From an uncultured Streptomyces sp. (GTDB lineage: Bacteria > Actinomycetota > Actinomycetes > Streptomycetales > Streptomycetaceae): a stretch of DNA of 64,000 nt. A program made the translations under genes and the position numbers. The stretch is taken from NCBI RefSeq assembly GCF_947488945.1, contig NZ_CANLBS010000005.1, positions 310,001 through 374,000 of the forward strand, in the 5' to 3' direction. Shown here in pieces: positions 18,797-29,172 of the stretch; the stretch's first letter is position 1; each line of letters starts with the position of its first letter. The notes beneath the pieces were generated by a model. The model saw nothing but the letters and a program-made list of their open reading frames with translations. It was not told the DNA's origin and did not search any database.

Positions 18797-19465
18797 CTAT
18801 GCTCCCTCGCTCGCCGTCCCGCCGAGGGCCACGACACGCTTCGCCTCCTCGACGGCGGACTCGAATCCGGCGTCGGGGTCGCGCAGCAGCCGCTGCGTGG
18901 CCAGGGCGTGCGTACGTACCCGTGCGACGGGCGACTGCGAGGCCGTGTCCAGGGCGGGTCCGGCGGCCCCGCCGAGCGCGACCAGGGCGCGGCTGAGGCT
19001 CCGTTGCGTCTGCGGGCCGCCGCGCCCGAACTGGCCGGCCAGCGTCTCGGCCAGCGCGCGCCGCCCGCCCTCGGGCACGAGCACGGTCGCGGCCCGCCAA
19101 GCGGTCCGCGCCACCTCGTCGTCGGGGTCGTCCAGCAGCGCCCCGGTGATCGCCGGCCAGGCCCGCGGGTCCCCGATCTTGGACAGGGTGTGCAGTGCCT
19201 GGCTCCGGGCCTGTGCGCGCTCCGAGGAGAGCTCACCGAGCACCGCGGGCAGCGTCCGCACCACCGGGTGGCGGGTGAGCGCCCAGGTCAGCGTGTCGCG
19301 GACGTGGAACTCCGGCTCCACCGCGCACCGCTCGACCAGGGGGCCGACGAAGCGCGGGTCGGGTGCGGTGCCGGCCGCCATGGCCGCCCGCAGCCGCACG
19401 GCGGGGCGGCCGTCCTCCAGGCCGCGGAGCACCGGCTCCACCGACTCGGTTCCTGTGATCGTCAT
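18797..19465 (-). CDS. HEAT-repeat protein, first gene of merR operon
   Basis: A 222-aa all-helical protein made of tandem HEAT/PBS-lyase-type repeats of about 30 residues (for example FHVRDTLTWALTRHPVV, ARSQALHTLSKIGDPRAW and DEVARTAWRAATVLV). It has no signal peptide or catalytic motif and is likely a protein-binding scaffold. ATG 19465 has a strong GAGGAGG. An upstream in-frame ATG at 19504 is excluded because it lies inside the promoter's inverted repeat. The gene is followed 3 nt later by the MerR-HEAT regulator, which shares the repeat type, so the two may interact. Confidence 0.8.
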   Translation of the reverse strand: MTITGTESVEPVLRGLEDGRPAVRLRAAMAAGTAPDPRFVGPLVERCAVEPEFHVRDTLTWALTRHPVVRTLPAVLGELSSERAQARSQALHTLSKIGDPRAWPAITGALLDDPDDEVARTAWRAATVLVPEGGRRALAETLAGQFGRGGPQTQRSLSRALVALGGAAGPALDTASQSPVARVRTHALATQRLLRDPDAGFESAVEEAKRVVALGGTASEGA

Positions 19466-19487
19466 GTCGACCACCTCCTCGTCGGCC

Positions 19488-19518
19488 AGTGAAGACCTTG
19501 CCATCGTGTCAAGGTCAA
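19488..19518 (-). promoter_or_regulatory. MerR-type promoter with 19-bp spacer and dyad
   Basis: On the minus strand TTGACC (19513-19518) and TTCACT (19488-19493) are 19 bp apart, the over-long spacing typical of MerR-activated promoters. The spacer holds a perfect inverted repeat, GACCTTG (19494-19500) and CAAGGTC (19510-19516). Transcription would start just before the GAGGAGG of the HEAT gene. The operon's own MerR protein is the obvious regulator. Confidence 0.75.
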
Positions 19519-19610
19519 GCCGCCCCTTCCGCCCCCGGCCGGAGCCGGTCCCCACGCGGGTGACCGCGGGCCCCCGGGGACCCGCCGGGCGGGGAGCCGT
19601 CCCGGCCGGG

Positions 19611-20876
19611 TCAGTCGGCGCCGCCGGTGCCGGCCAGGAGGGAGCTGATGCGCTCGGAGGCCGTGGCGGCCTCCTCGGCCGGGTCGCCGCCCTGGAGCAC
19701 CGCCGTCATGTAGGGCTTGATGGGGTTCTCGGCCTCGACCTTCGCCCACTGGGCCGAGTTGGGGGTGGCGCGGCCCCGGGTGGCTCCCTTCGCCATGGCA
19801 GCGGTCCCCTCCTCGCCGACGACGGCCTCGGCCAGTTCCGGTTTGTTGGGCACGTAGCTCATCGCGCGGGCCAGTTCCGTCTGCCACTTCTCCCCGGCCA
19901 GTGCCTTGACGACCCCGATGCCCGCGCTGCGGTCGCCCGCGTTCTCGGGCACGATCAGTTCCGAGCCGCCGGTGAAGACGGATCCCGGGACGTCGGCGGT
20001 CTTGCCGGGGATGGGGAAGTAGCCGAGTTTTCCCTTGAGTTCGGGGTTCTTCTGCTCGATGAGCGCGGCGCTGCCGGGTGTCGAGATGATCTGGGCGACG
20101 TTGCCCCGCGCGAACACGTCGGTCTGCGGCGGCTGTTCCTCGTCGGCGTCGCGGGGACCGTCGCCGAGGGCCTGGAGCCGCTGGTAGAACTTCATGCCCC
20201 GCAGGGCCTTCGGGGAGTCCAGTGCGCCCTGCCAGTCCCCGCCGTTCTCCTCGGCGAGTTCGCCGCCCTCGTCCCAGATGAAGCCGGCCAGGACGTACCA
20301 GTTCTGTCCGGCCAGGTACATCCCCTGATTCCCGCCGGTGTCGAGCTGCTCGCTGACCTCGATCCACTCCTCGCGCGTCTCGGGCGGGGCGTCGATCCCG
20401 GCCTGCGCGAAGAGGTCCTTGTTGTAGATGACGACCCGGTTGGCGGCGTACCAGGGGATGCCGTACTGCACCCCGTCGATGCTGCCGGGCTCGGCGAGGC
20501 CGGGTATCCAGTCCTCGCTGCCGAGGTCGCGCATCGACTCCAGGGTGAGATTGCGCAGTCCGCCGGTCTCCGCGTACTGGGCGACCTGGGTGTTGCCGAC
20601 CTCGATGACGTCGGGCGCCTCGTCCTCCTTCAGCGCCTTCAGCACCTTGGGGCCGATGCCGCCCCACTCCTGGACGGTGAACTTCAGCTTGACGGAAGGG
20701 TGTTCCGACTCGTACGACGTGGTGAAAGCGTCCAGGAACTCCGGCGAGACGCTGTCCTTCATCAGCCAGATGTCCACGGTCGTCTCCCCGGAGCCCCCGG
20801 ACGGGAGGTACCCGCACCCGCCGAGGACGAGGGAGGAGACGAGCGCGACGGCTCCTGCGAGCACGCGGTTCTTCAC
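19611..20876 (-). CDS. Sugar ABC transporter substrate-binding lipoprotein
   Basis: A 421-aa extracytoplasmic solute-binding protein (family 1, carbohydrate class). A lipobox LVLGGC places the lipid-bearing cysteine at residue 21. The mature protein shows the bilobal SBP features VDIWLMKDS, PDVIEVGNTQ, YGIPWYAANRVVIYNKDLF and a sugar-stacking aromatic-rich cleft. No permease or ATPase gene is adjacent, so it would have to serve a transporter encoded elsewhere, probably energised by a shared MsiK-type ATPase. The GTG at 20876 has GAAGG at 7 nt. The promoter at 20960-20989 carries an operator-like dyad. Confidence 0.88.
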   Translation of the reverse strand: MKNRVLAGAVALVSSLVLGGCGYLPSGGSGETTVDIWLMKDSVSPEFLDAFTTSYESEHPSVKLKFTVQEWGGIGPKVLKALKEDEAPDVIEVGNTQVAQYAETGGLRNLTLESMRDLGSEDWIPGLAEPGSIDGVQYGIPWYAANRVVIYNKDLFAQAGIDAPPETREEWIEVSEQLDTGGNQGMYLAGQNWYVLAGFIWDEGGELAEENGGDWQGALDSPKALRGMKFYQRLQALGDGPRDADEEQPPQTDVFARGNVAQIISTPGSAALIEQKNPELKGKLGYFPIPGKTADVPGSVFTGGSELIVPENAGDRSAGIGVVKALAGEKWQTELARAMSYVPNKPELAEAVVGEEGTAAMAKGATRGRATPNSAQWAKVEAENPIKPYMTAVLQGGDPAEEAATASERISSLLAGTGGAD

Positions 20877-20959
20877 AAGGCCACCTTCTGCGGAACGGCA
20901 CGACGGACTCAACCCGGTGTGGGGGGTCGCGGGCGTCGCTCGCGCGGGTGTGTGGCTGG

Positions 20960-20989
20960 ATTTTGGTATGGACCATTGCGGAAGGTCAA
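20960..20989 (-). promoter_or_regulatory. Promoter with TGGT/ACCA dyad for sugar-binding protein gene
   Basis: On the minus strand TTGACC (rc of 20984-20989), an 18-bp spacer and CAAAAT (rc of 20960-20965) form the promoter. The spacer contains TGGTCCATACCA (rc of 20964-20975), a TGGT-N4-ACCA dyad. This resembles the core of the GntR-type DasR site (TGGTCTAGACCA) with three differences, so a GntR- or other sugar-responsive repressor is likely; which one is uncertain. Confidence 0.6.
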
Positions 20990-21080
20990 GGCCCGGCCGT
21001 CGCGGAAGCGGTCCGCGGGCGACGGATCGCGCGCCGGGGCGGGGTGGGGCAGGGTGGATGGGGGCGAAGGGAGACAGACG

Positions 21081-21296
21081 ATGTCCCATCACACCTACCG
21101 GGTCACCGAGATCGTGGGGACCTCCGAGGAAAGCACCGACGCGGCGATCCGCAGCGGCGTGGCCCGCGCGGCGGAGACCCTGCGCAATCTCGACTGGTTC
21201 GAGGTCGTCGAGACGCGCGGGCACATCGAGAACGGCGCGGTCGGGCACTTCCAGGTCACGCTGAAGGTGGGGTTCCGGCTGGACGATCCCGCCTGA
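21081..21296 (+). CDS. Dodecin family flavin-binding protein
   Basis: A 71-aa dodecin, a small protein forming a dodecameric shell that stores or buffers riboflavin, FMN or CoA-type ligands in the cytoplasm. The single beta-alpha-beta-beta fold is evident in HTYRVTEIVGTSEES, then DAAIRSGVARAAETLRNLDWFEV and VGHFQVTLKVGFRL; the Trp of NLDW stacks on flavin in characterised dodecins. ATG 21081 has GGGAG at 8 nt. It is divergent from the sugar-binding gene and ends at a 14-bp-stem terminator. Confidence 0.92.
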   Translation: MSHHTYRVTEIVGTSEESTDAAIRSGVARAAETLRNLDWFEVVETRGHIENGAVGHFQVTLKVGFRLDDPA

Positions 21297-21303
21297 GCCT
21301 GTC

Positions 21304-21346
21304 GTCCGGGGCCGGGGCCCGAGGCGCTCACGCCCCGGCCCCGGAC
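21304..21346. terminator. Bidirectional terminator between dodecin and HAD genes
   Basis: A perfect 14-bp GC stem, GTCCGGGGCCGGGG (21304-21317) with its complement (21333-21346), closes on a 15-nt loop between two convergent genes. Confidence 0.85.
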
Positions 21347-21394
21347 GAGCGGGTCCGCCCCCGAGCGCGGGCCGCCGGACCCCGGCGTCCCCGC

Positions 21395-21889
21395 TCAGGT
21401 ACGTCCCTGCCGCTCCTGGGCGTCCTTCAGCGCGGCCGACTGCGCCGCCCAGTCCGCCCGGACCACGGTGAAGCCGGCCTCCTCCGCCGCGTCGCACACC
21501 AGCATGTCGTCGTCCACCAGCATCCGGACCTCCCGCCGGCGGCCGAGCCGTTTCAGGACCTCCAGCTTGGTCCGGCGGGCCGGGCGCCGGTCGTCGTTGC
21601 GCCGCATGTGCACCTCGCCCCCGGGCAGCCCGTGGCGGGCCAGCCAGTCGAGGGTGTCGCGGCGGCACCGCTCGGGCCGGCCGGTCAGATAGACCACCTC
21701 GCACTCCGGCGCGCTCTCCACCGCCCTGCGCACCCCCTCGGCGAGCGGCGGGTCGTCGGACGCCGCCGAGAAGAAGCCGTCCCAGTCGCGGCGCGCGCCC
21801 TCCAGGAAGTGCTGGCGGTGCGCGGTGTCCGCGAGCGTGCCGTCAAGGTCGAAAACGGCCAGCGGCCGGGTGTCGTCCGTCACGGGCAC
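21395..21889 (-). CDS. HAD-superfamily phosphatase, Pnkp 3'-phosphatase-like
   Basis: A 164-aa HAD hydrolase. Motif I is VFDLDGTLAD with nucleophile Asp14 and general acid Asp16; YLTGRPERCR is motif II; RTKLEVL supplies the motif III lysine; MLVDDDM is the acidic motif IV. The pattern (motif II T/S-GR, then DTLDWLARHGLP, then HMRRNDDRRPARRTK) resembles the phosphatase domain of T4-type polynucleotide kinase/phosphatase and related stand-alone phosphatases, so the substrate may be a 3'-phosphate or a nucleotide. The start is GTG 21889 (a second GTG lies at 21883) with no clear ribosome-binding site. Confidence 0.78.
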   Translation of the reverse strand: MPVTDDTRPLAVFDLDGTLADTAHRQHFLEGARRDWDGFFSAASDDPPLAEGVRRAVESAPECEVVYLTGRPERCRRDTLDWLARHGLPGGEVHMRRNDDRRPARRTKLEVLKRLGRRREVRMLVDDDMLVCDAAEEAGFTVVRADWAAQSAALKDAQERQGRT

Positions 21890-21953
21890 CAGCGTAGGCC
21901 CGGCCCCGCGATCACACCCGGCGCCGGCTCCGCGGACCGCACGGGACGCTGCG

Positions 21954-21978
21954 GGAATCCTGGGACGTTCCGGCTGTT
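21954..21978 (+). promoter_or_regulatory. Weak sigma-R-like promoter before LLM oxidoreductase
   Basis: GGAAT (21954-21958) and GTT (21976-21978) are 17 nt apart, one short of the usual 18-19. Initiation about 10 nt after GTT would fall at the GTG start at 21988, giving a leaderless mRNA, which fits the missing ribosome-binding site. Confidence 0.3.
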
Positions 21979-21987
21979 GAACCGGTC

Positions 21988-23019
21988 GTGAGCATCTCCA
22001 CCGCGGCGCCCCGCCTTTCGTTCCTCGACCGCTCCCGCACCCGGGAGGGCCACGACCCCGGCGAGGCGCTGCGGGACACCGTGCGCCTGGCCCAGGAGGT
22101 CGAGCGCCTCGGTTACCACCGGTTCTGGGTCTCCGAACACCACAGCGTGCCCGGGGTGGCGGGGTCGGCGCCCACGGTGCTCGCGGCGGCGGTCGCCGGG
22201 GCGACCTCCACCCTCCGGGTCGGCACCGGCGGCGTGATGCTGCCCAATCACCTGCCGTTCGTGGTGGCCGAGCAGTTCGGGGTGCTGGCCTCGCTCTTTC
22301 CCGGCCGGATCGACATGGGGCTGGGACGCTCGGTGGGGTTCACCGACGGTGTCCGCCGCGCCCTCGGGCGGGGGAAGGAAGCCGCCGACGACTTCGGCGC
22401 GCTGCTCGCCGAGCTGCTGGGCTGGCTGGACGGCACCCGGAGCGACCACCCCGGTGTCCACGCGTACCCGGCGGAGGGGGCCGCGGTCCCCGCCTTCGTC
22501 CTCGCGGTCAACGAGGGCGCCTCGATCGCGGCGGCGGCCGGTCTGCCCCTCGTCGTCGGGGATCTGCGGGGCCGGGAGCGGCTGCTGCGCACCGTGGAGA
22601 CCTACCGGGACGGTTTCCGCCCGTCCGCGCGCGCCGCGCGCCCGTACGTGATCGTCTCCGGCACCGTCGCCGTGGCCAGGACCGAGGAGGCGGCGCACCG
22701 CCTCCTCGTCCCCGAGGCGTGGGCGATGGCCCGCGCCCGCACCACCGGTGCGTTCCCGCCGCTGCGTCCGGCCGGACGGATCGAGCCCGCGGCCATGTCC
22801 CCGAAGGAGCGCCGGCTGTACGAGGAGGGGCTCGCCGGCCACCTGTACGGCACCCCGGACCGGGTCGCGGACGAACTGGGCCGGGTGATCGGGGAGACGG
22901 GGGCGGACGAGGTGCTGGTGACCACCAGCACCTACGACCGGGAGGCGCTGCGGGAGTCGCTGCGGCTGCTGGCGGGGGCGGTGGGGCAGGCTCCGGTCGG
23001 GGCGGGCCCCGACCGCTGA
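21988..23019 (+). CDS. Luciferase-like (LLM class) flavin-dependent oxidoreductase
   Basis: A 343-aa bacterial-luciferase-type TIM-barrel protein of the LLM group that uses reduced FMN or F420; the substrate is unknown. RFWVSEHHSVPGVAGSAPTVL and LRVGTGGVMLPNHLPFVVAEQFG are the family's hallmark strands; FPGRIDMGLGRS is the phosphate-binding loop. GTG 21988 lacks a ribosome-binding site and is probably leaderless. It is divergent from the HAD gene by 98 bp. This subgroup commonly carries a single-gene annotation in Streptomyces, and nothing around it identifies the substrate. Confidence 0.85.
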   Translation: MSISTAAPRLSFLDRSRTREGHDPGEALRDTVRLAQEVERLGYHRFWVSEHHSVPGVAGSAPTVLAAAVAGATSTLRVGTGGVMLPNHLPFVVAEQFGVLASLFPGRIDMGLGRSVGFTDGVRRALGRGKEAADDFGALLAELLGWLDGTRSDHPGVHAYPAEGAAVPAFVLAVNEGASIAAAAGLPLVVGDLRGRERLLRTVETYRDGFRPSARAARPYVIVSGTVAVARTEEAAHRLLVPEAWAMARARTTGAFPPLRPAGRIEPAAMSPKERRLYEEGLAGHLYGTPDRVADELGRVIGETGADEVLVTTSTYDREALRESLRLLAGAVGQAPVGAGPDR

Positions 23020-23158
23020 AGGCGACGGCGGAGGCGTGAACGCCCGGCGCGGACCGCCCGGTCCGGACCGCCCTGTCCACCAGCGAGGCGACGGGCGCGG
23101 CGCCCGTGGCCGCCTGCCGCCGGGCCCCCGCACCCCCCGGCGCGTAGCATCGGATCAT

Positions 23159-25636
23159 GTGAACCACCAGCCCCAGCAGCCCCCCGCCCCGCCCGTCGTC
23201 CTCACCCCGTCCGGGCCGCCGGACCGGCCCGGCGGCCATGATCCCTACGTACGGGTGCGCGGGGCGCGGGAGCACAATCTGCGGGACGTGGACGTCGACA
23301 TCCCGCGCGACTCGCTGACGGTGTTCACCGGGGTCTCCGGTTCGGGCAAGTCGTCGCTGGCGTTCGGCACCGTCTACGCGGAGGCGCAGCGCCGGTACTT
23401 CGAGTCGGTGGCGCCGTACGCGCGGCGGCTGATCCACCAGGTCGGGGCGCCGGCCGTCGGGGAGATCACCGGGCTGCCGCCGGCCGTGTCGCTGGAGCAG
23501 CGGCGCTCGTCGGCGAACGAGCGCTCCTCGGTGGGCACCGTCACCACCCTGTCCAACTCGCTGCGCATGCTGTTCTCCCGGGCGGGCGACTATCCGCCGG
23601 GGGCCGAGCGGCTGGACTCGGACGCGTTCTCGCCGAACACCGCGGCCGGGGCGTGCCCGGAGTGCCACGGCCTCGGACGGATCCACCGGACGACGGAGAA
23701 GTCGCTGGTGCCCGACCCGTCGCTGTCCGTCCGGGAGGGAGCGATCGCCGCCTGGCCGGGAGCGTGGCAGGGGAAGAACCTGCGGGACGTGCTGGACGCG
23801 CTGGGGTACGACGTGGACCGGCCGTGGCGCGACCTGCCGGCCGGGGACCGCGAGTGGATCCTGTTCACCGACGAGCAGCCGGTGGTCACGGTCCATCCCG
23901 TACGGGACGCGGGCCGCATCCAACGCCCTTACCAGGGTACGTACATGAGCGCGCGCCGCTATGTGATGCACACCTTCGCCGACTCCCGGAGCGCGACGCT
24001 GCGGGCGCGCGCGGAACGGTTCCTGACCAGCGCCGCCTGCCCGGTCTGCGGGGGCGGCCGGCTGCGGCCGGAGGCGCTCGCGGTGACGTTCGCCGGGTAC
24101 ACCGTCGCCGAGCTGGCGGCGCTGCCGCTGTCCGCGCTGGCCGACGTGGTGCGCGGCGCGGACGGCGACACGACGGCGCGGGTGATGACGACGGACCTGC
24201 TGGCCCGGATCGCGACGGTGACGGAGCTGGGACTCGGCTATCTGGCCCTGGACCGCACGGCGCCGACGCTGTCCTCCGGCGAGCTGCAACGGCTGCGGCT
24301 GGCCACCCAGTTGCGCTCCGGGCTGTTCGGCGTGGTGTACGTGCTGGACGAGCCGTCGGCGGGGCTGCATCCGGCGGACACCGCGTCGCTGCTCGGGGTG
24401 CTGGGGCGGCTGAAGGCCGCGGGCAACACGGTGTTCGTGGTGGAGCACCAGTTGGACGTGGTGCGGGAGGCGGACTGGCTGGTCGACGTGGGTCCGCTGG
24501 CCGGGGAGCACGGCGGCCGGGTCCTGCACAGCGGGCCGCCGGCCGGGCTGGCGCACGTGCCGGAGTCGGAGACCCGCCGCTTCCTGTTCGGGCCGGCCGG
24601 ACCGCCGGCCCGCGAGCCGCGTACGCCGTCGGGGTGGCTGCGGCTGCGCGGGGTGCGGCGGCACAACGTGCGGGGCGTGGACGCGGAGTTCCCGCTGGGG
24701 GTGTTCACCGCGGTCACGGGTGTGTCGGGGTCCGGCAAGTCGACGCTGGTGGGCCAGGTGCTGGCCGGCGCATTGGCGGACCGGGCGGCGGCCGGCCCGG
24801 AGCCGGAGGCCGCCCGGCGGGACTACGCGTCGGCCGAGGGCCTGGAGGCGGTGGACCGGCTGGTGCAGGTGGACCAGAAGCCCATCGGGCGTACGCCCCG
24901 GTCGAACCTGGCGACGTACACCGGGCTGTTCGACGTGGTGCGGAAGCTGTTCGCGCAGACCGACGCGGCGCGGGAGCGGGGGTACAAGGCCGGGCGGTTC
25001 TCGTTCAACGTGGCCGGCGGGCGGTGCGAGACCTGCCAGGGCGAGGGGTTCGTGCACGTGGAGCTGCTCTTCCTGCCCAGTACGTACTCGCCCTGCCCCG
25101 ACTGCCACGGCGCCCGGTACAACCCGGAGACGCTGGAGGTCACCCTGCGCGGGCTCTCGGTGGCGCAGGTGCTGGATCTGACGGTCGAGGCGGCGCGGGA
25201 GTTCTTCGAAGGTGTTCCGGCGGCGCTGCGGAGCCTGCGCACGCTGGGCGACGTCGGGCTCGGCTATCTGCGTCTGGGGCAGCCCGCGACCGAGTTGTCC
25301 GGCGGCGAGGCGCAGCGGATCAAGCTGGCTGCCGAGCTCCAGCGCGCCCGGCGCGGCCACACGCTCTATCTGCTGGACGAGCCGACGACAGGGCTGCATC
25401 CGGCCGATGTCGAGGTGCTGATGCGGCAGTTGCACGGGCTGGTGGACGCGGGCAGCACGGTCGTGGTGGTGGAGCACGACATGGCGGTGGTGGCCGGCGC
25501 GGACCATGTGGTGGACCTGGGGCCGGGCGGCGGCGACGGGGGCGGCCGGATCGTGGCCGCCGGCACCCCGGCGGAGGTGGCGGCGGCCGGTGGCCGGACG
25601 GCGGAGTACCTGGCCCGCGCCCTGGGCGGGGGCTGA
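23159..25636 (+). CDS. UvrA-like ABC ATPase (UvrA2/drug-resistance type)
   Basis: An 825-aa protein with the two-ATPase architecture of UvrA but shorter than the repair enzyme (about 940-1000 aa). It has Walker A motifs GVSGSGKSS and GVSGSGKST, signatures [12 protein letters not shown] and [12 protein letters not shown], and Walker [15 protein letters not shown] and [12 protein letters not shown]. Two zinc modules are visible (CPECHG with CPVCGG; CETCQG with CPDCHG). Such UvrA2 proteins lack the UvrB-binding domain and are linked to tolerance of DNA-binding drugs in producers such as DrrC; its role here is inferred. GTG 23159 has no ribosome-binding site, but a TAGCAT -10-like box 8 nt upstream suggests leaderless initiation. 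Confidence 0.9.
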   Translation: MNHQPQQPPAPPVVLTPSGPPDRPGGHDPYVRVRGAREHNLRDVDVDIPRDSLTVFTGVSGSGKSSLAFGTVYAEAQRRYFESVAPYARRLIHQVGAPAVGEITGLPPAVSLEQRRSSANERSSVGTVTTLSNSLRMLFSRAGDYPPGAERLDSDAFSPNTAAGACPECHGLGRIHRTTEKSLVPDPSLSVREGAIAAWPGAWQGKNLRDVLDALGYDVDRPWRDLPAGDREWILFTDEQPVVTVHPVRDAGRIQRPYQGTYMSARRYVMHTFADSRSATLRARAERFLTSAACPVCGGGRLRPEALAVTFAGYTVAELAALPLSALADVVRGADGDTTARVMTTDLLARIATVTELGLGYLALDRTAPTLSSGELQRLRLATQLRSGLFGVVYVLDEPSAGLHPADTASLLGVLGRLKAAGNTVFVVEHQLDVVREADWLVDVGPLAGEHGGRVLHSGPPAGLAHVPESETRRFLFGPAGPPAREPRTPSGWLRLRGVRRHNVRGVDAEFPLGVFTAVTGVSGSGKSTLVGQVLAGALADRAAAGPEPEAARRDYASAEGLEAVDRLVQVDQKPIGRTPRSNLATYTGLFDVVRKLFAQTDAARERGYKAGRFSFNVAGGRCETCQGEGFVHVELLFLPSTYSPCPDCHGARYNPETLEVTLRGLSVAQVLDLTVEAAREFFEGVPAALRSLRTLGDVGLGYLRLGQPATELSGGEAQRIKLAAELQRARRGHTLYLLDEPTTGLHPADVEVLMRQLHGLVDAGSTVVVVEHDMAVVAGADHVVDLGPGGGDGGGRIVAAGTPAEVAAAGGRTAEYLARALGGG

Positions 25637-25643
25637 CCGCTCC

Positions 25644-25676
25644 CCCGCCCGGATCGCGCGTCTCCGGCCGGGCGGG
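25644..25676. terminator. Terminator hairpin between uvrA-like gene and sdhB
   Basis: CCCGCCCGG (25644-25652) pairs with CCGGGCGGG (25668-25676) across a 15-nt loop between two convergent genes. Confidence 0.7.
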
Positions 25677-25679
25677 ACC

Positions 25680-26422
25680 TCAGCGGCGCACCGTGCGGGT
25701 GGCGCGCAGCCACTCCTTGTTCATCGCGGCGATGGACGGCAGCGGAATGCCCTTGGGACAGGCGGTGGCGCACTCGCCGGTGAGGGTGCAGCCGCCGAAC
25801 CCCTCCGCGTCCATGGCCGCGACCATGTCGAGGACGCGGGTCTCCCGTTCGGGGGCGCCCTGCGGGAGGACGTTGAGGTGGTTGACCTTGGCGGAGGTGA
25901 AGAGCATCGCGGAGCCGTTGGGGCAGGCGGCGACACAGGCGCCGCAGCCGATGCATTCGGCGTGTTCGAAGGCGAAGTCGGCGTCCGGCTTGGGCACGGG
26001 GGTGGCGTGTGCGTCGGGGGCGGTGCCGGTGGGGGCGGAGATGTAGCCGCCGGACTGGATGATCCGGTCGAAGGCGGAGCGGTCCACCACCAGGTCCTTG
26101 ACGACCGGGAAGGCCGCGGCGCGCCAGGGTTCGACGTCGATCGTGTCGCCGTCCTGGAAGGCCCGCATGTGGAGCTGGCAGGCGGTGGTGCGCTCGGGGC
26201 CGTGGGCGTCGCCGTTGATGACGAGGCTGCACGCGCCGCAGATGCCCTCGCGGCAGTCGTGGTCGAAGGCGACGGGCTCGTCGCCGGCGAGGGTGAGTTC
26301 CTCGTTGAGGGTGTCGAGCATCTCCAGGAACGACATGTCGCGGGAGATCCCGTCGACTTCGTAGGTGGCCATGGCGCCGGGGGCGCCGGCGTCGCGCTGG
26401 CGCCAGACGCGCAGGGTGAGCT

Positions 26423-26426
<4 letters not shown>
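25680..26426 (-). CDS. sdhB: Succinate dehydrogenase iron-sulfur subunit
   Basis: A 248-aa electron-transfer subunit of membrane succinate dehydrogenase/fumarate reductase. Cysteine clusters are complete: CREGICGAC with a distal TTAC (2Fe-2S), [12 protein letters not shown], and [14 protein letters not shown] (4Fe-4S and 3Fe-4S ligands). The N-terminal ferredoxin-like half and C-terminal helical half have usual lengths. The start ATG overlaps the sdhA stop as ATGA. It is last gene of sdhC-sdhA-sdhB and passes electrons from the flavoprotein to the membrane quinone site. Confidence 0.96.
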
Positions 26427-28372
<1,946 letters not shown>

Positions 28373-28373
28373 G

Positions 28374-29078
28374 TCAGTTCACGACTCCGGTCATGACGGC
28401 GACGGGTACGGAGAGGAAGCCCGCGGTCAGCACGGCCGCGAGGCCGTTCGCCAGCGTTTTCAGGGCCCGGTCGCGGGCGGCGCTGCCGGCCCCGAGGGTC
28501 TGCGCGGCGCTCCAGAAGCCGTGCCGGACGTGCAGGCCGAGGGCGAGCATCGCGACGACGTAGACCGTGTTGCCGTACCAGGTGGAGAAGGTGTCGACGA
28601 CGTTCTGGTAGGGGTGCCCGGCCTGGAAGCCGGGGTGGACGGTGCCGGTGGTGAGGTCGAGGAGGTGCCACACGATGAACAGGCCGAGGATGGTGCCGCC
28701 CCAGCGCATGGTCCGGGTGGCGTAGCTCGCGCGGGGCCGCTTGTGGACGTAGGCGGTCGGGCGGGCCCGGATGTCGCGCCGGCTGAGCTGGTACGCGCAG
28801 ACGGCGTGCAGGACGACGGCCGCGACGAGGATCACCCGGACGATCCACAGGGCCCACTCGTGGTGGAGGAACGGCTCGCCGAGGGTGCGCAGCCAGTGGG
28901 CGTAGCCGTTGAACTCCCCGGCGCCGAAGAAGATCTTCAGATTGCCGAGCATGTGGACGACGAGGTAGCCCAGCATGATGAGGCCGCTGACGGCCATGAT
29001 CGTCTTCTTGCCGACGGACGAGTCCCAGAGCGTACGCGTCATCGACGGCCGTCGGTCCGTCCGCGTTGCCAATGCCAT
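28374..29078 (-). CDS. sdhC: Succinate dehydrogenase cytochrome b subunit (single-chain anchor)
   Basis: A 234-aa membrane anchor with five predicted transmembrane helices and several helix-embedded histidines (for example in [41 protein letters not shown]). This suits a single-subunit di-haem cytochrome b of the class B/Sdh1 type and explains the absence of sdhD. ATG 29078 sits about 7 nt after a TAGCGT -10 box, so the mRNA appears leaderless; an internal ATG at 29042 is the alternative. It heads the sdhCAB operon and diverges from a LysR regulator. Confidence 0.9.
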   Translation of the reverse strand: MALATRTDRRPSMTRTLWDSSVGKKTIMAVSGLIMLGYLVVHMLGNLKIFFGAGEFNGYAHWLRTLGEPFLHHEWALWIVRVILVAAVVLHAVCAYQLSRRDIRARPTAYVHKRPRASYATRTMRWGGTILGLFIVWHLLDLTTGTVHPGFQAGHPYQNVVDTFSTWYGNTVYVVAMLALGLHVRHGFWSAAQTLGAGSAARDRALKTLANGLAAVLTAGFLSVPVAVMTGVVN

Positions 29079-29085
29079 GGACACG

Positions 29086-29115
29086 ACGCTAGGACCAAGG
29101 CCCCGATCCGTCCAA
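29086..29115 (-). promoter_or_regulatory. sdhCAB promoter, apparently leaderless
   Basis: On the minus strand TTGGAC (rc of 29110-29115) and TAGCGT (rc of 29086-29091) are 18 bp apart. Expected initiation falls at or beside the sdhC ATG (29078), and no ribosome-binding site is present. Confidence 0.65.
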
Positions 29116-29136
29116 GACATGAACCGGCTCATATCC

Positions 29137-29151
29137 ATAGCCCAGAGCTAT
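29137..29151. promoter_or_regulatory. LysR-type dyad in sdhC-lysR interval
   Basis: ATAGC (29137-29141) and GCTAT (29147-29151) form a perfect dyad with a T-N11-A core, the LysR-regulator binding pattern. It lies 22 bp before the LysR ATG and about 22 bp upstream of the sdhC -35, placed to act on both genes. A second weaker dyad ATGA-N6-TCAT lies at 29119-29132. Confidence 0.6.
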
Positions 29152-29172
29152 CGTTCGCCCTACCATGGGGGC

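Noticed and set aside
19466..19504. Earlier ATG start for the HEAT-repeat protein
   Set aside because: It lies inside the inverted repeat of the promoter, upstream of the -10 box.
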